From the NCBI GenBank assembly GCA_010405405.1, contig MU004239.1, forward strand, positions 1,042,713-1,106,712: a stretch of DNA of 64,000 bases, written 5' to 3'. The stretch comes from Microthyrium microscopicum. Taxonomy: Eukaryota; Ascomycota; Dothideomycetes; Microthyriales; Microthyriaceae. How positions within the stretch are numbered: position 1 is the first letter of the stretch; each line of letters begins with the position of its first letter. Below are positions 23,450-35,479 of this stretch, in pieces. A program made the position numbers and the translations under genes. Below the pieces are notes generated by a model. The model was given only the letters and a program-made list of their open reading frames with translations, was not told the origin of the DNA and did not search any database.

Positions 23450-23943
23450 ATTTTATGGTAGCTTCAACTTTCCAATTGGGCTGCCAAACTGTGATCCGAA
23501 TCCAATAGATGTTTGTTTTGAGATGTGGTAGATGAGAGATGATGCAAGAGAAGTACTCGATCACGGATCAATTGTGGAGGCGGGGACTGCAGGGTAGGTC
23601 CAACTAATGCGAAGTTTGCCGAAGCCAGTCGAGAGCCAACGGGACAAGATACATGCCATGCTATGTTCGTAGGGATATCTTTCTCAAAGAATCTTGGATG
23701 TGATCAGAAACTGTAGCTTGAATTAATACAGCTAGGACACCAAAGTGGTCGAAAACCGCATCTTCACAGAGTTCGGACTAAGCTAGTATCAATGACTTGG
23801 ATCCACCATTTCACAAGCCGAAAGGCCAGTAACTGTAAACATTCTCATTATTCATATCGAAGGTGAAAAATACATAATGATGCTACCAGTTCATCCAAAG
23901 ATGAAACAAACAGATCCTCCCGATATTCAACTAATCTTTGTCT
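23450..23943. promoter_or_regulatory. Upstream region of the M28 peptidase gene
   Basis: About 490 bp between the peptidase start codon and the end of the next minus-strand gene; it should contain the peptidase promoter. No specific element identified. Confidence 0.4.
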
Positions 23944-24380
23944 TTATTCCGCGAATCCCCACTTTCCAGTCTGATCCAGTCCCAAAGGATTCTCTCCCGT
24001 CTGCTCACGACCTCCAAGCCCCATCTTCCCATGCTCATAGGAGTCTTTATTGCCGCCTCCAATGACTTCAGCCTTTTCGTCCTTGGTACCAGTGACGGGG
24101 GCAAGAACTGGTTTGGTGATACCGCCAACAGCACTGGTAAGCGGCTTGGTGATGCCACCTACTACTGCTCCAACTAGATTTCATCAGCATGAAGGTCTGG
24201 TCTCAAAAATGGTGTTGACTAACCTGGAGAGAGAACGGTTCCTAGTCCCCTTCCAACGGGATCTAGCACCGGTTGCAGTGGGCCTGCAGCAAGATATGAT
24301 TAGTAGTTGCAAGCTAATGAGCAGTGTGAGTTCGTGAACATACTGCCTGATTTTTGTTTTTGCTCTTCTTCGTTTGACAT
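23944..24380 (-). CDS. Small Gly-rich hypothetical protein
   Basis: Three exons, 24380-24344 (37 nt), 24283-24224 (60 nt) and 24173-23944, give 108 residues with all junctions in frame. The protein begins MSNEEEQKQKSGSPLQPV and contains two similar blocks, VGAVVGGITKPLTSAVGG and ITKPVLAPVTG, a Gly/Val/Thr repeat pattern seen in many small fungal proteins of unknown function. The C-terminal half is polar and Gly-rich (HGKMGLGGREQTGENPLG). No signal peptide or membrane segment is evident. Introns are 60 and 50 nt with GTATGT and GTTAGT donors. It is divergently arranged with the SDR gene. Function unknown; stress- or development-related expression would only be a guess. Confidence 0.68.
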
Positions 24381-24701
24381 GATGTTGATTGTTGTTGTTT
24401 TGTAGGTGATGTTTGTATGGATTTATTTGAAGGCGAGGCTCTGGGACCGAAGTCTTTAACAAGGCTGAAATGGAGGGCTACGTCATGGCTCGCCAACTTC
24501 AAGCTCGCGTGGCATGGGTGAAGCATGGATGCAAGGGATGCGGTGGAACACATGGCAAGGATGCGACTTGAGACATCCATACGGAGATTTTTCCCGTGGT
24601 CATACATCACATCATAAAGTACCTCTCTACTTTGTGAATGTAGGTCAAGGTTTGAATAATAAACATTCGGTTTTGCAGGAACTCGATTGTTATAGAGAGT
24701 C
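24381..24701. promoter_or_regulatory. Divergent promoter region
   Basis: A 321-bp interval between the start codons of the small Gly-rich protein and the SDR. Both promoters must lie here. No element is claimed. Confidence 0.45.
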
Positions 24702-25538
24702 ATGGCTTCTTCCAATTCAAAATCTCCCGTATCACGAGGCCTTAGAGTCGCAATTGTAACAGGCGCGTCTCGAGGCATAGGAGCCGCGATTGCTCTAGAA
24801 TTAGCAAAACGCGGCTATAATGTATCATTCACCTATATATTCATGACTCTTGAGCCGTAGCGGCTAATGCGAGGGCAGGTGACAATCGTCTACAGCTCGC
24901 CATCTAGCGAATCTGCCGCTAAAGATCTCGTAACTCAAATCGAATCTCTTGGAGTGAAAGCAATACTTGCACGCGAAGATCTCTACGACACCGAAGCTCC
25001 AGATAGAATCGTCAAAGCAACTACTGCAGCTTTTGGACCGCATGTCGACATCCTGGTCAACAATGCTGCTACTGAAGTCAACAAGAGACTTGGAAATATC
25101 ACATTAGAGGATATCTCTAAAGTATACGATCTGAATGTGCGAGCTGCTATTCTCATGTCTCAGGCGGTGTTGCCGTACTTGCGATCACCGGGACGGATCA
25201 TCAACATGTCTTCAGTGGGCGGACGGTGTGGATTCCAGGAACTTAGTTTGTATTGTTCGAGCAAGGCAGCACTGGAAGGTTTGACACGGTGCTGGGCTGC
25301 AGAGTTGGGCAAGGACGGTCATACCGTAAACGCCGTCAGTCCAGGCCCGGTTCAGACGCAGTTGCTGGATAAAATTCCTCCGGAGATTGTGGCAGCGCAG
25401 AAGGCTGCTACGCCTGTGGAGAATCGACTGGGTACGGTGGATGATATTGCTCTGATTGTTGCTTGGCTGGCGAGTGAGGAAGCTCGATGGGTGAGTGGAC
25501 AGGTGCTGAGTGCATCTGGTGGTTTGAACATGTATTAG
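24702..25538 (+). CDS. Short-chain dehydrogenase/reductase
   Basis: Two exons, 24702-24821 and 24879-25538, give 259 residues. The N-terminal Rossmann fold is clear: VAIVTGASRGIGAAIALELA with the TGxxxGxG dinucleotide motif. NNAA follows, then the catalytic Ser in INMSSVGGRCG and the YCSSK motif (YxxxK). The end ASGGLNMY resembles the usual classical SDR terminus. It is therefore an NAD(P)-dependent oxidoreductase of the classical type, length typical, probably cytosolic. The substrate cannot be read from sequence. The 57-nt intron (GTATCA donor, GGCTAAT branch, GGCAG acceptor) falls in the Rossmann region, and unspliced RNA has a stop inside it. It converges with the metallopeptidase gene about 300 bp downstream. 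Confidence 0.9.
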
Positions 25539-25836
25539 ACTGCTATGACTTGTTCCCTGTCGCAGGCTTCAGGCGATATGTATCGGGGTCCATAGGAATC
25601 TTGCCATGACATCCGTTGGGGTATTCCGTTTACTTGTTTGTGTCTTTTGCGACATCAAAGCCATGTTTGCCTGCCCCAGAATGAAATTCCCGTTTGTCCA
25701 AGATGTTCTGAGCTCGACTTTGGCAGATATAACTCAGACTTCTAGGCGCGTCTCAGTAGGCGCCCACAAATCGATCTGCAGAGAGCTGAATAAGTCCGGC
25801 ATCATATGCTATTTCAAAGCATATCTGGAAGTGCCG

Positions 25837-26942
25837 TTACGTGCAGTAGGTGGGCACGGGTATGTTTCTCAGCTGTGGTCCGCCATTGCAGCTCCACATG
25901 TTCCTCATCATCCAAGCATCGTATTCTGTAATAAAGACGGCAGAGCCAGCCTTCATCAAGAAGCGTGATTGTGAGCCAGATCGATCTGGCTTTCGTTTGT
26001 TATTCGTATTCTCGGGATTGTAGAAATCGTCGAGTCCAAAGCTGTGACCCTGTAAACATATAATTAGTAAATAAGACTCTTTGTTCAAAGGAGCGAGATC
26101 AGATTACCATTTCGTGAAGAAAGATATGCATCCTGTCAGGATCTGTGCTTTTCAGCTCCTTCAAGATATCGCTACTTCCCAAAGTCTGACCAAAATCTTG
26201 CCCCTGAGAAAGTATTAGCTTATATCTTGCAACATAATCAGCACCACAAACCGATCCCCCTCCATGTAAGTTGTCCCTCAAGTTAAGGATCATATCAAAA
26301 TGTCCTTTCTTCTTCTCCGGGCATTGCGTATAATGTCCATCCTTATGCTCGTACCGGTAGCAAGCTTTGTCGCAACTAGATCCATGGTATGTGAACTTCT
26401 CAGCTTCTGCGTCCAATCCAACTAGATTTGCTTTCTCTTTTGCCGCCCATGCCTTTATTCTGACACGAACTTTTGGATATTTCCAGCCATCATAGCCGGC
26501 TAACACGTCGATCCATTTCTGGATTTGTATAGCGAGCTCTTTATTCAGAGTGGAGCGTTCGTTTCGTGTGATCTTTTTCGAGCTGTCCCATTTTACGCAG
26601 AAGCTGAGCCGGCCTGGAGAACAATCAGCGACGATGGAAGAGTTGTGTGTTTGCAAACATACCTTCATTAGCATATATTTGCTGGAATGCCCAGTTTGTG
26701 TACTTCTTTTCCCATGTGTAGCTGTCCCAGACCGTTTTCAATGGCGTAAGCAAGTGCTTTGGTGGATCCCAGGTGGTTTTCTGCATGGAAGAAGCAGTGA
26801 CGGCGCGGACTGCTACGGTCGGTGTTCCATCAAGTCTCGTTTCTTCAGTAAGAAGACCTCTCTGGATCTGCTCAACTGCTTCCGGGACCGTTAGGCTGGC
26901 CACAAGGCCTAGAGATAGACACAAGGCGCAGAGCTGGCGCAT
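25837..26942 (-). CDS. Secreted zinc metallopeptidase-like protein
   Basis: Three exons, 26942-26663, 26613-26108 and 26049-25837, give 332 residues. Residues 1-19 (MRQLCALCLSLGLVASLTV) form a signal peptide. The body is Lys/Tyr/Trp-rich with several cysteines (FCVKWDSS, SSCDKACYRYEHKDG). The zinc-binding motif HEMGHSFGLDDFY is of the HExxHxxGxxD type used by metzincin-like enzymes; a fungal secreted family with this motif exists, but its substrates are not known to me. Notably, intron 2 splits the zinc motif exactly after HEM (residues 260-262), so without splicing the ORF ends HEMVI and the second His is lost. The 3' intron has a TACTAAT branch. Intron 1 uses GTATGT. The protein ends VPTYCT. 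Confidence 0.8.
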
Positions 26943-29900
26943 CGTGGTTGAGGGAATTCGAACAGCCTATAGTTGCCCTCGAGGGAGTAAGTATGCATCT
27001 GTTCTGCGAGTGCTGCGAGCTGCTATGCACCATAGCCGTCGAAACAAGATGCTATGCTAATCGTGCTGCGATCGTGGGGCAGGCAAGTAGATCAAGTAAA
27101 ATTAGTTCCGACTTAATATATTTTCCTAGGCCCTGTTATATTAGCATTGATCTGTTTTTGGCCTGTCTCTCATATGGAGCAGTGATGATCTCAGATATCA
27201 CCAATCAAATAAATGCCGGATATTTTGTATTTTCTGGATTCAACTGCTCAGCAATGGAGTTCAAAGACGTCTCTCGAAGACATCTCCATCTGATCGTAAT
27301 CCAAAACATCCATACGATCCCAAGGCTTCGGCTACAGTCAACAACACACATTTTCCCATGCATTACGGTGTAGTCGCAGGGAACGGAACTTGCTCCAATG
27401 TTCAGTTGAAATTATTGTGACAATAATAGAAGCTTTTGCCTAGGTCTATCGAACCCGGTTGATTGCCAAACGGAAGCACGGCACGATGATCAGACCTCCG
27501 ACTGCTGCTCAGAGCCTTGAATCCGACCACCGAGATGTGGTAATAGCCCTATTTTGTTAATACTCTAGGATGCAATACAGCCTGGTGTATGGTAGAAAGG
27601 TAGTTGTCAATCTATACATACTACCACCCTCAAAACTCGTTTCCGGGTTGATGAAGTGAGAAGAAGAGCGCTTGGGAACGATGCACCCATCATTGACCTG
27701 TATGTAGGTAAAACGAATTGAGTTCCTCGTAATCAATACAGCGCCAGCTCACTGAAACACTTAGCAAGCACCATGCCAGGTTCTCACCGCTCTCCCGTGA
27801 CGAAATCAAGTGGGCTCAAATGTTGCAAACTAAGGCCAAATGCTCAATGTTACTCCGTACTCCTTGGAAGCTCAGCAATGAGCAAGAATCCGCAAGAATT
27901 AGATTCTGGCGTCACGAAGATGATCAAGTCGCGCAAAACACGCTTGTACCTTTCCAACCCCTTTGTTTGGTTCGCTATGACCACAGCCGCCCAGATGTGG
28001 AGAATTAACGCTGCTGATTCGCTCGGCTGTCATGCAGTGGCACTCTCCACAAAGGCAGCGCGCTGACATGGGTTCGAACCAAGACAACTTCTTTCCTTTG
28101 ATCCAACTTCTCTTCGCAAAGTTTCCCACCGAAGGGGACGCGTTATAGTCGAGCAGATGGTGTAGCCGACCTGTTCTTATCGCGATCGTTGTATATCGTT
28201 GTTGTTCTCTGCTTTCTTGACGGCTTCTTCGTTCTCCTTGCACTCTTCCGCCCCTGTGATTAGGTAAGGGAATTGCAGTATTCTGTTCCATGCGATTGTC
28301 ATCATGTTTTGTTGGTTTCTTCGTAAAGACCTGCCTTTCTTCTGAATGCCGCGCCTCCGCAATATCCATCGGCACAACGGCTCGTTAGATGGAATGAGAC
28401 GTGATCAGGAGGTCATTTCCCAGCTCCGTCCGGGTTGTCCGCATCGCCATTGGTCTTGGAAGGTTTGGTCTGCAGCATGAAAGAGCGAGGGTGTAAAGAA
28501 GAGGCGCCACGAATGAGACGCGGCAGCAATACTTGGCTGCAACTGTTCTCCAAGGCATCGTTGAGGTCGTTTGCCAACATTTGCACGCAATTGGCTGTTA
28601 GACAAAGCACCCTTTAATTCTCGGTTTCATTCCCCTCTGGATCGTGGTTCAAGGACTTCTTAGTATTGGCCACTCCTTTTCACCTTGCTCTTTCCAATGC
28701 TCCGCTGTTTCACTTTGGCCTGTTTCTTGGTTTCTGGCTTCAGTAATATCCTTAAGCTCAGGGCTTTGACATTGTCCCTGTGATTTAGCGTACTGGCTCC
28801 AATATTCCAATGCTTTACGACAACACGGCACCATGTTGTTGGTACTCTTGAATACTAAGTCCGCCTGAAGTGCCATCGACGGAGATGCTGGAATTGATCG
28901 AATCACTACCCCAACATGCCGTGAGGCCATTGGGATAGTAAACTTCTCAGATGATCGCTACGAACGGAGGTGGCGAGTCGGGCGGTGTAGCTCAAAACTG
29001 CGGAGAGACTGGCTCCATCCACGGTTGTAGCCTCAACTTTGTTCACTTTGTGCTAATCGTCAGGCTTTGCTTTGCGGGATGCTCGATAAAGGCGTGCTCG
29101 GGGGCTGAAGGACGATAAACTAAACTTGTAGGTCAGCTTCTGGACTTGCCCATCCATCTGTCGCCTTTGCGATGCAAAAGCTCGATGCTTTGCAGCTGTA
29201 ACGGGCTCTGCGTCGGCATTGAGGCTCAAGCGCTGTTTACTTGTACTAATGCTTTCCAATGCTATTTTCAGTGGCAACTTTTATCTCTAGTGGTACGGCA
29301 GAGGGATGAATGTTGGCGTGGATGTGTAGCTGGCAACTGCGGCGCGCGGAGGAAGATGCTCCTGTGTTATAGAAGCATCTTTCTTCGGCTCACAGAGGTA
29401 TTCGGTCGAGAAGGGATTGTTGTGCTCGCGAGCTGGTCGTATCATCGCCGTTCTCCGATGAGTTGCACTTCAAGGGCCTCATTCAGAGAAGTGTAGACTA
29501 TGAAGTTGAAGCTTGCGGACCGGTTCTTTGCTCAGGATTGATGCATTGCGACTCGATGCGCGTGTTTCCCTATCCAATGGTGAATGAAAAGCATGAAGTT
29601 ATGACAAGAAAGAAGCTAATGCGGGAATAGGACAAGGATGGAATGAATTTGGCAATCACGGAGCATGGCTTCAGGGAAAAAGACCATTTCTGAAGCACTA
29701 AAGGGCTCGAGCCATGCTGGTTTGGGGTCAGATATCATGGCATGCACGCTTGGAGTGCCATTGGTAAGTACCCAATCCTTCCTAGCGCCCGAGGTCGACT
29801 TGTAATACGGAAGGTTCGACCATCTCGAACACATAAACAACAATCTGGTCCTTGAAAGCAACATATCACAAACATAATCTCTTTGGATATCTTACATTGG

Positions 29901-32203
29901 ACTACTATGAGCTGCAATGCACTGTTTTGTGAGCTATAGTCTACGAAAAGCTTGGCCCCTGATAGAATGCGATGAAATCTCTAGCCTTCCCTTTCCACCT
30001 CCCCTTCAAAAACCATCCACCCGTCGCCAAACATCAACACCACCACGTTTCCATTTCTTTTGACGGTGTGGGCTATTCATGATCGTCTACTCTGGTCTTC
30101 CGATCGACTTTTGAAGGTCCACAAACCATTTACTGCATGAATGTCAGCCCAAGCGATGACCAGGGGTTTCAGTCAAGCTTTGCATTCACACCACAAATAT
30201 CGACGCAACGGCTCTAGTCTCCGAATACGCGATGGAAATCAGATCGTTTTGCCTATGAGATATGTTCGTATTCATCCAATGACGGCTATCACATTTATCT
30301 TACATCTGTGCGTGGTTGCTGTCAAATTTGACGGCTTGTTGACGCGCCGTACTTTCGGCATTATCCAATTGCGAATGAATTCAGGTACGCTGCTTGCTTA
30401 TTATGCTTTGTATGCTCTACTCTAACTTGTCTTTGCAATCGAAGATGATTATATAGCCTTTTGCTATCTGCACCTAGGTCGTATGACGCTGAGTTGGCAA
30501 TCGTCTACCTCTCTGTTTCAGCACATTTCGTCCTCAATGGGCCAGAAAATCAAAGCAAATACCTTTGTTCACAATTCTAGAATAAGCATTGGCTGCTTGA
30601 ACAGCTCTTCAGCTTCCAAGCGCTGCGAAATTACGACCTAACTGTGCTCCGCAGTGAGCAGCTTGTAAGTCAGATTCCCGTGCTTTGGTTTTATGAAGTA
30701 CAAAAAGTCTAACTTGTGAAGCCCATCCTCTTGAATTAACGAGGTTAAATGCACAAGATGGAACCCCTGCCGTCGCATAGTCATTTACACCATCCATCAT
30801 ACGCTTTGTAATCGTCGCGACACCAGTCCAGGAGCTCACGCAACTAGCTTCTATCGATCCATTGAGCAAGCTTTTGTTTTCCTGATGATTAAGCACTCTG
30901 AGTTTAACGGAAGATCATCTGGAGACCACCGGTTTCTTCTTTGGCGCCTAAGCTGTCATCTTGATGCGTGTGCCTTTCGAACACTTCAAATTGAGCAACA
31001 AGTCGCGGTCCTTATCGTCCCTTTTACAGCCACCAAAACGCAAAGTATCTCAAAGAAAGCAATAGGAACCACAGCAAATCGACGAGGAGTAAGCCATTGA
31101 TTCTCCCAAGCTCTCTTCACCTCCGTCAACGAACATTGCTGCTTAGAAGGAAACAAAACGCTCAAAACATGCAAATCCCTCCTCCACCAGGCGAGCACAA
31201 AGCCGATTCCTCAGAAATCCACACGGCATAGTCTAGAATTTGAACACATCATCACGACAAGCCAAGGACACATTATGAAGCATAAGAAAGCCAAGGATCC
31301 CGTCGTAATCATGTTCCGTGCTTCAGTCTTGCGCAATGCAAGGCCGGCACCAGTTTACAATCACTGATCCATTTCGCCGCAACAAAGGCATGCGAATTCT
31401 AGCTGAATGAGCTAAAGAGTACAAAGTACTACCTTCACTGGCGACCTACAGCTTAATGCTCGACTTTCGCGTTGTGGCGCATTTTCTGCCAATTTTCGGT
31501 CAATTCAACCTTTCCTCTTCACCGCCTCCTTGCAACATATGTTCAGAGCAACACGCATCAAATAAAGCCTTTTATTCACTTTTTCAAGCTCCTCAGGATA
31601 TGAGTCAAGAGCATGGAATCACATTTACCTGAAGAAACGAAAAGCAAGCAGAAAAAGGGGTTTGCAATGGGCATACAACCTCCATCAAACTACTCAGGGG
31701 AAGCTCACGCTATACCTCCCTGAGTTAGTAGCAGCAACACTCTACTCTACAACCTGAGGCAAGCCAAAGATATTGCCTTTTATACCATATCATACGGCAC
31801 ACATCTGGCATCTGGCAAGACCCCACTAGGAAGCTAGAATCTATTTCAGCTCATCGCAACAAGTGGTTTTGCTTAAGACTTCACAACCAGTCAAGCCTGC
31901 GCAGTCTCGCAAATCTCAACACCAAGTTCTCCATCACAACATCCAAAGTCAGCATCATTCAAGGCACGAAAGATCACATTGCAACAGCCAAAAGAGAAAG
32001 AGTTTGATGATACAATTCCATTGATGCCCCCCTAATGATGCTTGGGTATAATGCTGATGCTAAAAATGGAAAAATGCTATGCTAAAAAATGCAAAAATAA
32101 AAATACGGTGCAAGCCGATACAGGAAAGAATTAAAAATACATGGGCACTTGGCCAGGCTCGCAGGCCCCTCCCCCATCACCAAACAATTCCCCGAAGGGT
32201 CAC
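26943..32203. other. 5.3-kb gene-poor region
   Basis: No intact gene can be supported here. It contains only scattered short open frames, some protein-like (see the separate entry at 28177-28930 and the frame at about 27735-28008 with SRDEIKWAQMLQ). Base composition looks ordinary, not the extreme AT-richness expected from heavy RIP mutation. I found no transposon terminal repeats, tRNA or long tandem repeats by eye. Confidence 0.55.
28177..28930 (-). pseudogene. Possible decayed minus-strand gene fragments
   Basis: Three successive minus-strand frames have protein-like composition but are interrupted: 28930-28649 (ATG at 28930, then TNNMVPCCRKALEYWSQYAK), 28610-28413 (CVQMLANDLNDALENSCSQ) and 28377-28177 (NQQNMMTIAWNRILQFPYL). 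Stops lie between them, and I could not join them with plausible introns. They may be the remains of one gene, or chance frames. No family recognised. Confidence 0.25.
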
Positions 32204-34040
32204 TCACCACGAATCACGGCCACCACCGACGCGACGAGCAAGCCCATCGCGACGGCGAGAAGGGCTTCCACCACCCCGACGAGTCGGAGAGTAGAGGCCC
32301 TCCGCGGCCGCATTCGCGATTGAGCGCTCACGCTAAGAGGTTGTTAGCATCAAGTCAGATCAAAAGTGGGAGGAGCATACCTTCGCGAAATTGTTTGGCT
32401 CCGGGAAAGGAGCCTCCCTACCAGGGACCTTGCCTGGCTGATCCAGGCAGGTATAGTAGGTGTGGGCCCGCAGAGGGGCCCACTGCGCCATTACTGACGA
32501 GTTTTGGAAGTGGCTCGTCAGAGCCGGCAAGCCTTGGATTGTGCCGAAGCACAGTTTTGGGACCTTGTTGGATCCCAAGATCCCCCATCTCACGCCGGTG
32601 AGGAAGGCGGAGAGGGGGACCAGGTCGGTGGACTCCACCACGTTGATGAAGGCGTATCCCACATTGCACTGGTTGCGGAAGTCCAACCGCAGGTACATGA
32701 AGTCATAGCGGCCAGGAATGACCGCATCGAGAAGGCGCTTGAGCTCCCAAGGCTGCATCTTGTTGGGGATGTTGCGGACCATGATGCTCGTCCGGTACTC
32801 TTGACCCGTTAGGATCTTGTAGGGGTCGACGTGGTTGCCGCCGATGGATGGTTGAGAAGCCGGAGTGAAGTCTGGCAAGAGGAAGTTGAGGATGTGGGAG
32901 GTGACGTTGACGGCGCGGATGTCAAAATAGATGTTCTGAAAGGAGGTTAGCAGAGGACAGTGAAAGAAGAGTGTGGCAACATACCCATGTGCCCATGTTG
33001 TCAGGCAAGAAGTCAATGGTGATGGTTTGGTGGCCATCAAGAGGGTTATGCGCGCGCTCCAAGATCACCTTGTCGCCAGCAAGGATGGATTCCATCTCGA
33101 GATGGAAGGTGACGACTTCGTCGACAATGGAGATGAGCTTGAAGCCGCTCATTGCACCGTAGTGCTTCTCGAAGTGGTGGATCATTGCGTCGCGAATGGC
33201 ACGGACGTTAGGGCCGGTCCAGCGGAAGCCCGATCCAGGCTTGCCGATGGTCAATTGACCAACGGCTTCACCTTCGTCGAGCCAGAAGTGAGGGAGTGGG
33301 GCGAATTGGTCACCTGTGGTGGCGGCTTGGTGGAACTCGACAGCTGGGATCCAACTGACATGCAAGTGGGTAATGGTTGGTCGCCAAAGAGCGAAGAAGT
33401 CGACCAGGGCTTCGAAGGCGTCGCGAGCATGGGTGACGCAGTCAAAGCGCAGCATGATGGTGCCTTCGTAGGGAATCATCTTGTATCCGACTGCCTTGAG
33501 CAAGTAAGGGCTCTGCGAAACAAGGTTAGGAAAGCAAGATCAAGAGAGGAGGGAACAACTTACAGTCTTTACTGCTCCCCAAGCTGTGGTGGTCTTGAAC
33601 TCGTTCTCGATGTCGTTGTTTGTCAAGCCCTCAATCATGAGGTAGCGTGATTGGACGATGGGAAGATGTCTCGCTTTGGTCAAGTCACGAGAAGTGATGA
33701 AACCATAAGCGAACTCATCGTCGACGGAATTGTACGGGAACCAGAAGCCGTTTGGTGCTTCATCACGAGGTTGGGATGGGAAGTCTGAAGCAAGAACCAT
33801 CATGTTTGATGGTGGAGGTTGGAACATTGAAGGTGACATGGGAGCAACAGCGTTGCGATAGGGGTCGAGGTGATGAAGCTGATAGGTGTCCATGACAGTC
33901 TGACGATAAGCAGGGTCAATGCCATCTGGTGGACCTGGAAGGTCGAGATAGCGATCCAGTGGCAGGCGATTGTCACGCGTGTAGTGGATGATGTCTCGAG
34001 CTACCTCTTCCATGGTGCGCCATTGGTTTGGGTTAGACAT
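32204..34040 (-). CDS. Mei2-like RNA-binding protein
   Basis: Four exons, 34040-33564, 33512-32985, 32935-32381 and 32332-32204, give 562 residues with every junction at phase 0. The strongest domain is near residues 415-520: YRTSIMVRNIPNKMQPWELK followed by YDFMYLRLDFRNQCNVGYAF, the hallmark of the Mei2-type C-terminal RRM (RRM_2). Two weaker RRM-like regions precede it (about 130-220 and 290-370). The C-terminus after the last intron is basic with RGGGSPSRRRDGLARR. Mei2 of fission yeast drives meiosis through RNA binding, and related proteins occur in plants and filamentous fungi, where roles are less defined. A role in sexual development is therefore inference. The gene lies next to a 5-kb gene-poor region, and its upstream region contains purine-rich repeats. 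Confidence 0.88.
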
Positions 34041-35479
34041 GTTGAAGGATCTGTATGATGATGAGCCATGTGAACAAGAGCAAGGGATGGATCATGACCC
34101 AAGACAGCAACATGATGTTGACCATCATTGATGTCATGAACCAATAGGGGTGGGACATGATACATACCTATGAGTGAAGACCTTGGATGAGTGAAGGTTG
34201 AAAGAGCAAAAGCTTGGATGAGAAGTGTCAAAGGAGGAAGACCAAAGAGAGGAAGGTCAATGAAGGAAGATCAAGATCAAAGACAAGAAGTATCAATGGA
34301 TGAAGACCAAAGAGAAGTGCCAGTGAAGGAAGACCAAAGAAGGAAAGGGTCCGTGAAGGAAGACCAAGAAGGAAAGTCAAGTTCAAAAAAGTCGAACGAA
34401 GTCAAAATCTTGGAGCTGATGGTGGAGTGAAGGAGAAAGTTGACGGAGGTGAATGGATCGATCGTTTAAAAGGACCTCGACCAGAAAAGCACGGATATTA
34501 ACCCGTGACTGACGAGAAAGACGCTCAATCATTGGCCACGACCTGCAGATGGATGAGTCTAGACTGGATTGGGGTTGATCCAAGCTTTCTCACGATGATT
34601 TTTTGGTGGTTTTGAACCGGCCATACTCGGCAAAATGAGGTCGACCAAAAGAAGGTCGTATGGGCGCAAAACATCAAAAAAGCACTGGGTTTTGGACTGG
34701 GCTGGTTGAGGCAAGCTCAAGCTATCGACTCATATGATTTTTATGCAATACTTTATGTGGGAAGGTGTTGTGTCGAGGGAGGAGCGTTCGAAAGCTTGGG
34801 CGGTTCAGGGGCAGGCAGCACTGCTCTCATGCAGCCTTGCACCACAACTAGGAGCCTGGACTCTAAATCTTTTTGGAGAGGGTTGAGATGATATGGAGAA
34901 AGCAGCTCTATGTGGTTTTTGAACTCTCGGAGGTCGTGGGCCAGGTTTGCAGCACCATGGATTGTGTTGGGGCCTGTTTGGGAAGAGAATCAGGACCGGT
35001 TTGAAAGGTCCCAAACCTTTTTTTGTCTCGACCATTTCTGGACGGAATTTCCTCAAATTTGCGAGAGGAGATTCGATGAAAGTCGGAAAAGCGCCTCCCG
35101 TTATTTGAAAGCAATGCAATGAAGGCTGGGTTGGCAGTAAGCATGTTTGGGTGATCATACTCAATCATGAAAACACCAAGGACGTGTCATTTTGGCATCG
35201 TGAGATCACGCACGGACAAAAAGTGATCAACGGCGATATCGGATCTGAAATGGGACATACGCTGAAAGACGAAGAAGGAGGCTATTTCCATCAATTCTGA
35301 AGCCGGTCTCATCATTCTTGGGGTCGGTTTACCCAGTCCAGCAATTTTCAGGGAGGCGCGAGCATGCGTTGCGGAGCTACAGGCGAAAACAGTTATTTGG
35401 GCACCCACATTGGCAAACAAAGGCACTCAGCACCACGACCATTGCATTTGGCTAGCTGAAAATCACGCTATGAACTATC
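34041..35479. promoter_or_regulatory. Long upstream region of the Mei2-like gene
   Basis: About 1.4 kb between the Mei2-like start and the end of the rhodopsin-like gene. It contains the purine-rich repeat listed separately. Long upstream regions are common for regulated developmental genes, but no factor site is claimed. Short frames at 34805-35168 look non-coding. Confidence 0.4.
34230..34400 (+). repeat. Degenerate purine-rich tandem repeat
   Basis: Four to five imperfect copies of a roughly 30-33-base unit containing TGAAGGAAGACCAAAGAAGG-like sequence, at about 34257, 34289, 34318 and 34350. The plus strand is almost pure A/G, so the Mei2-like transcript side is pyrimidine-rich. An open frame reads KEDQ repeats but has no ATG in frame, so I treat it as non-coding. 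Confidence 0.6.

Noticed and set aside
28060-28085. GGTTCGAACC resembling a tRNA T-arm/B box
   Set aside because: No A box or cloverleaf could be folded upstream; the motif is a simple palindrome inside an open frame.
31690-31726. Inverted repeat CTCAGGG / CCCTGAG around an 18-base loop
   Set aside because: Arms are only 7 bases; such repeats are expected by chance in a window of this size.
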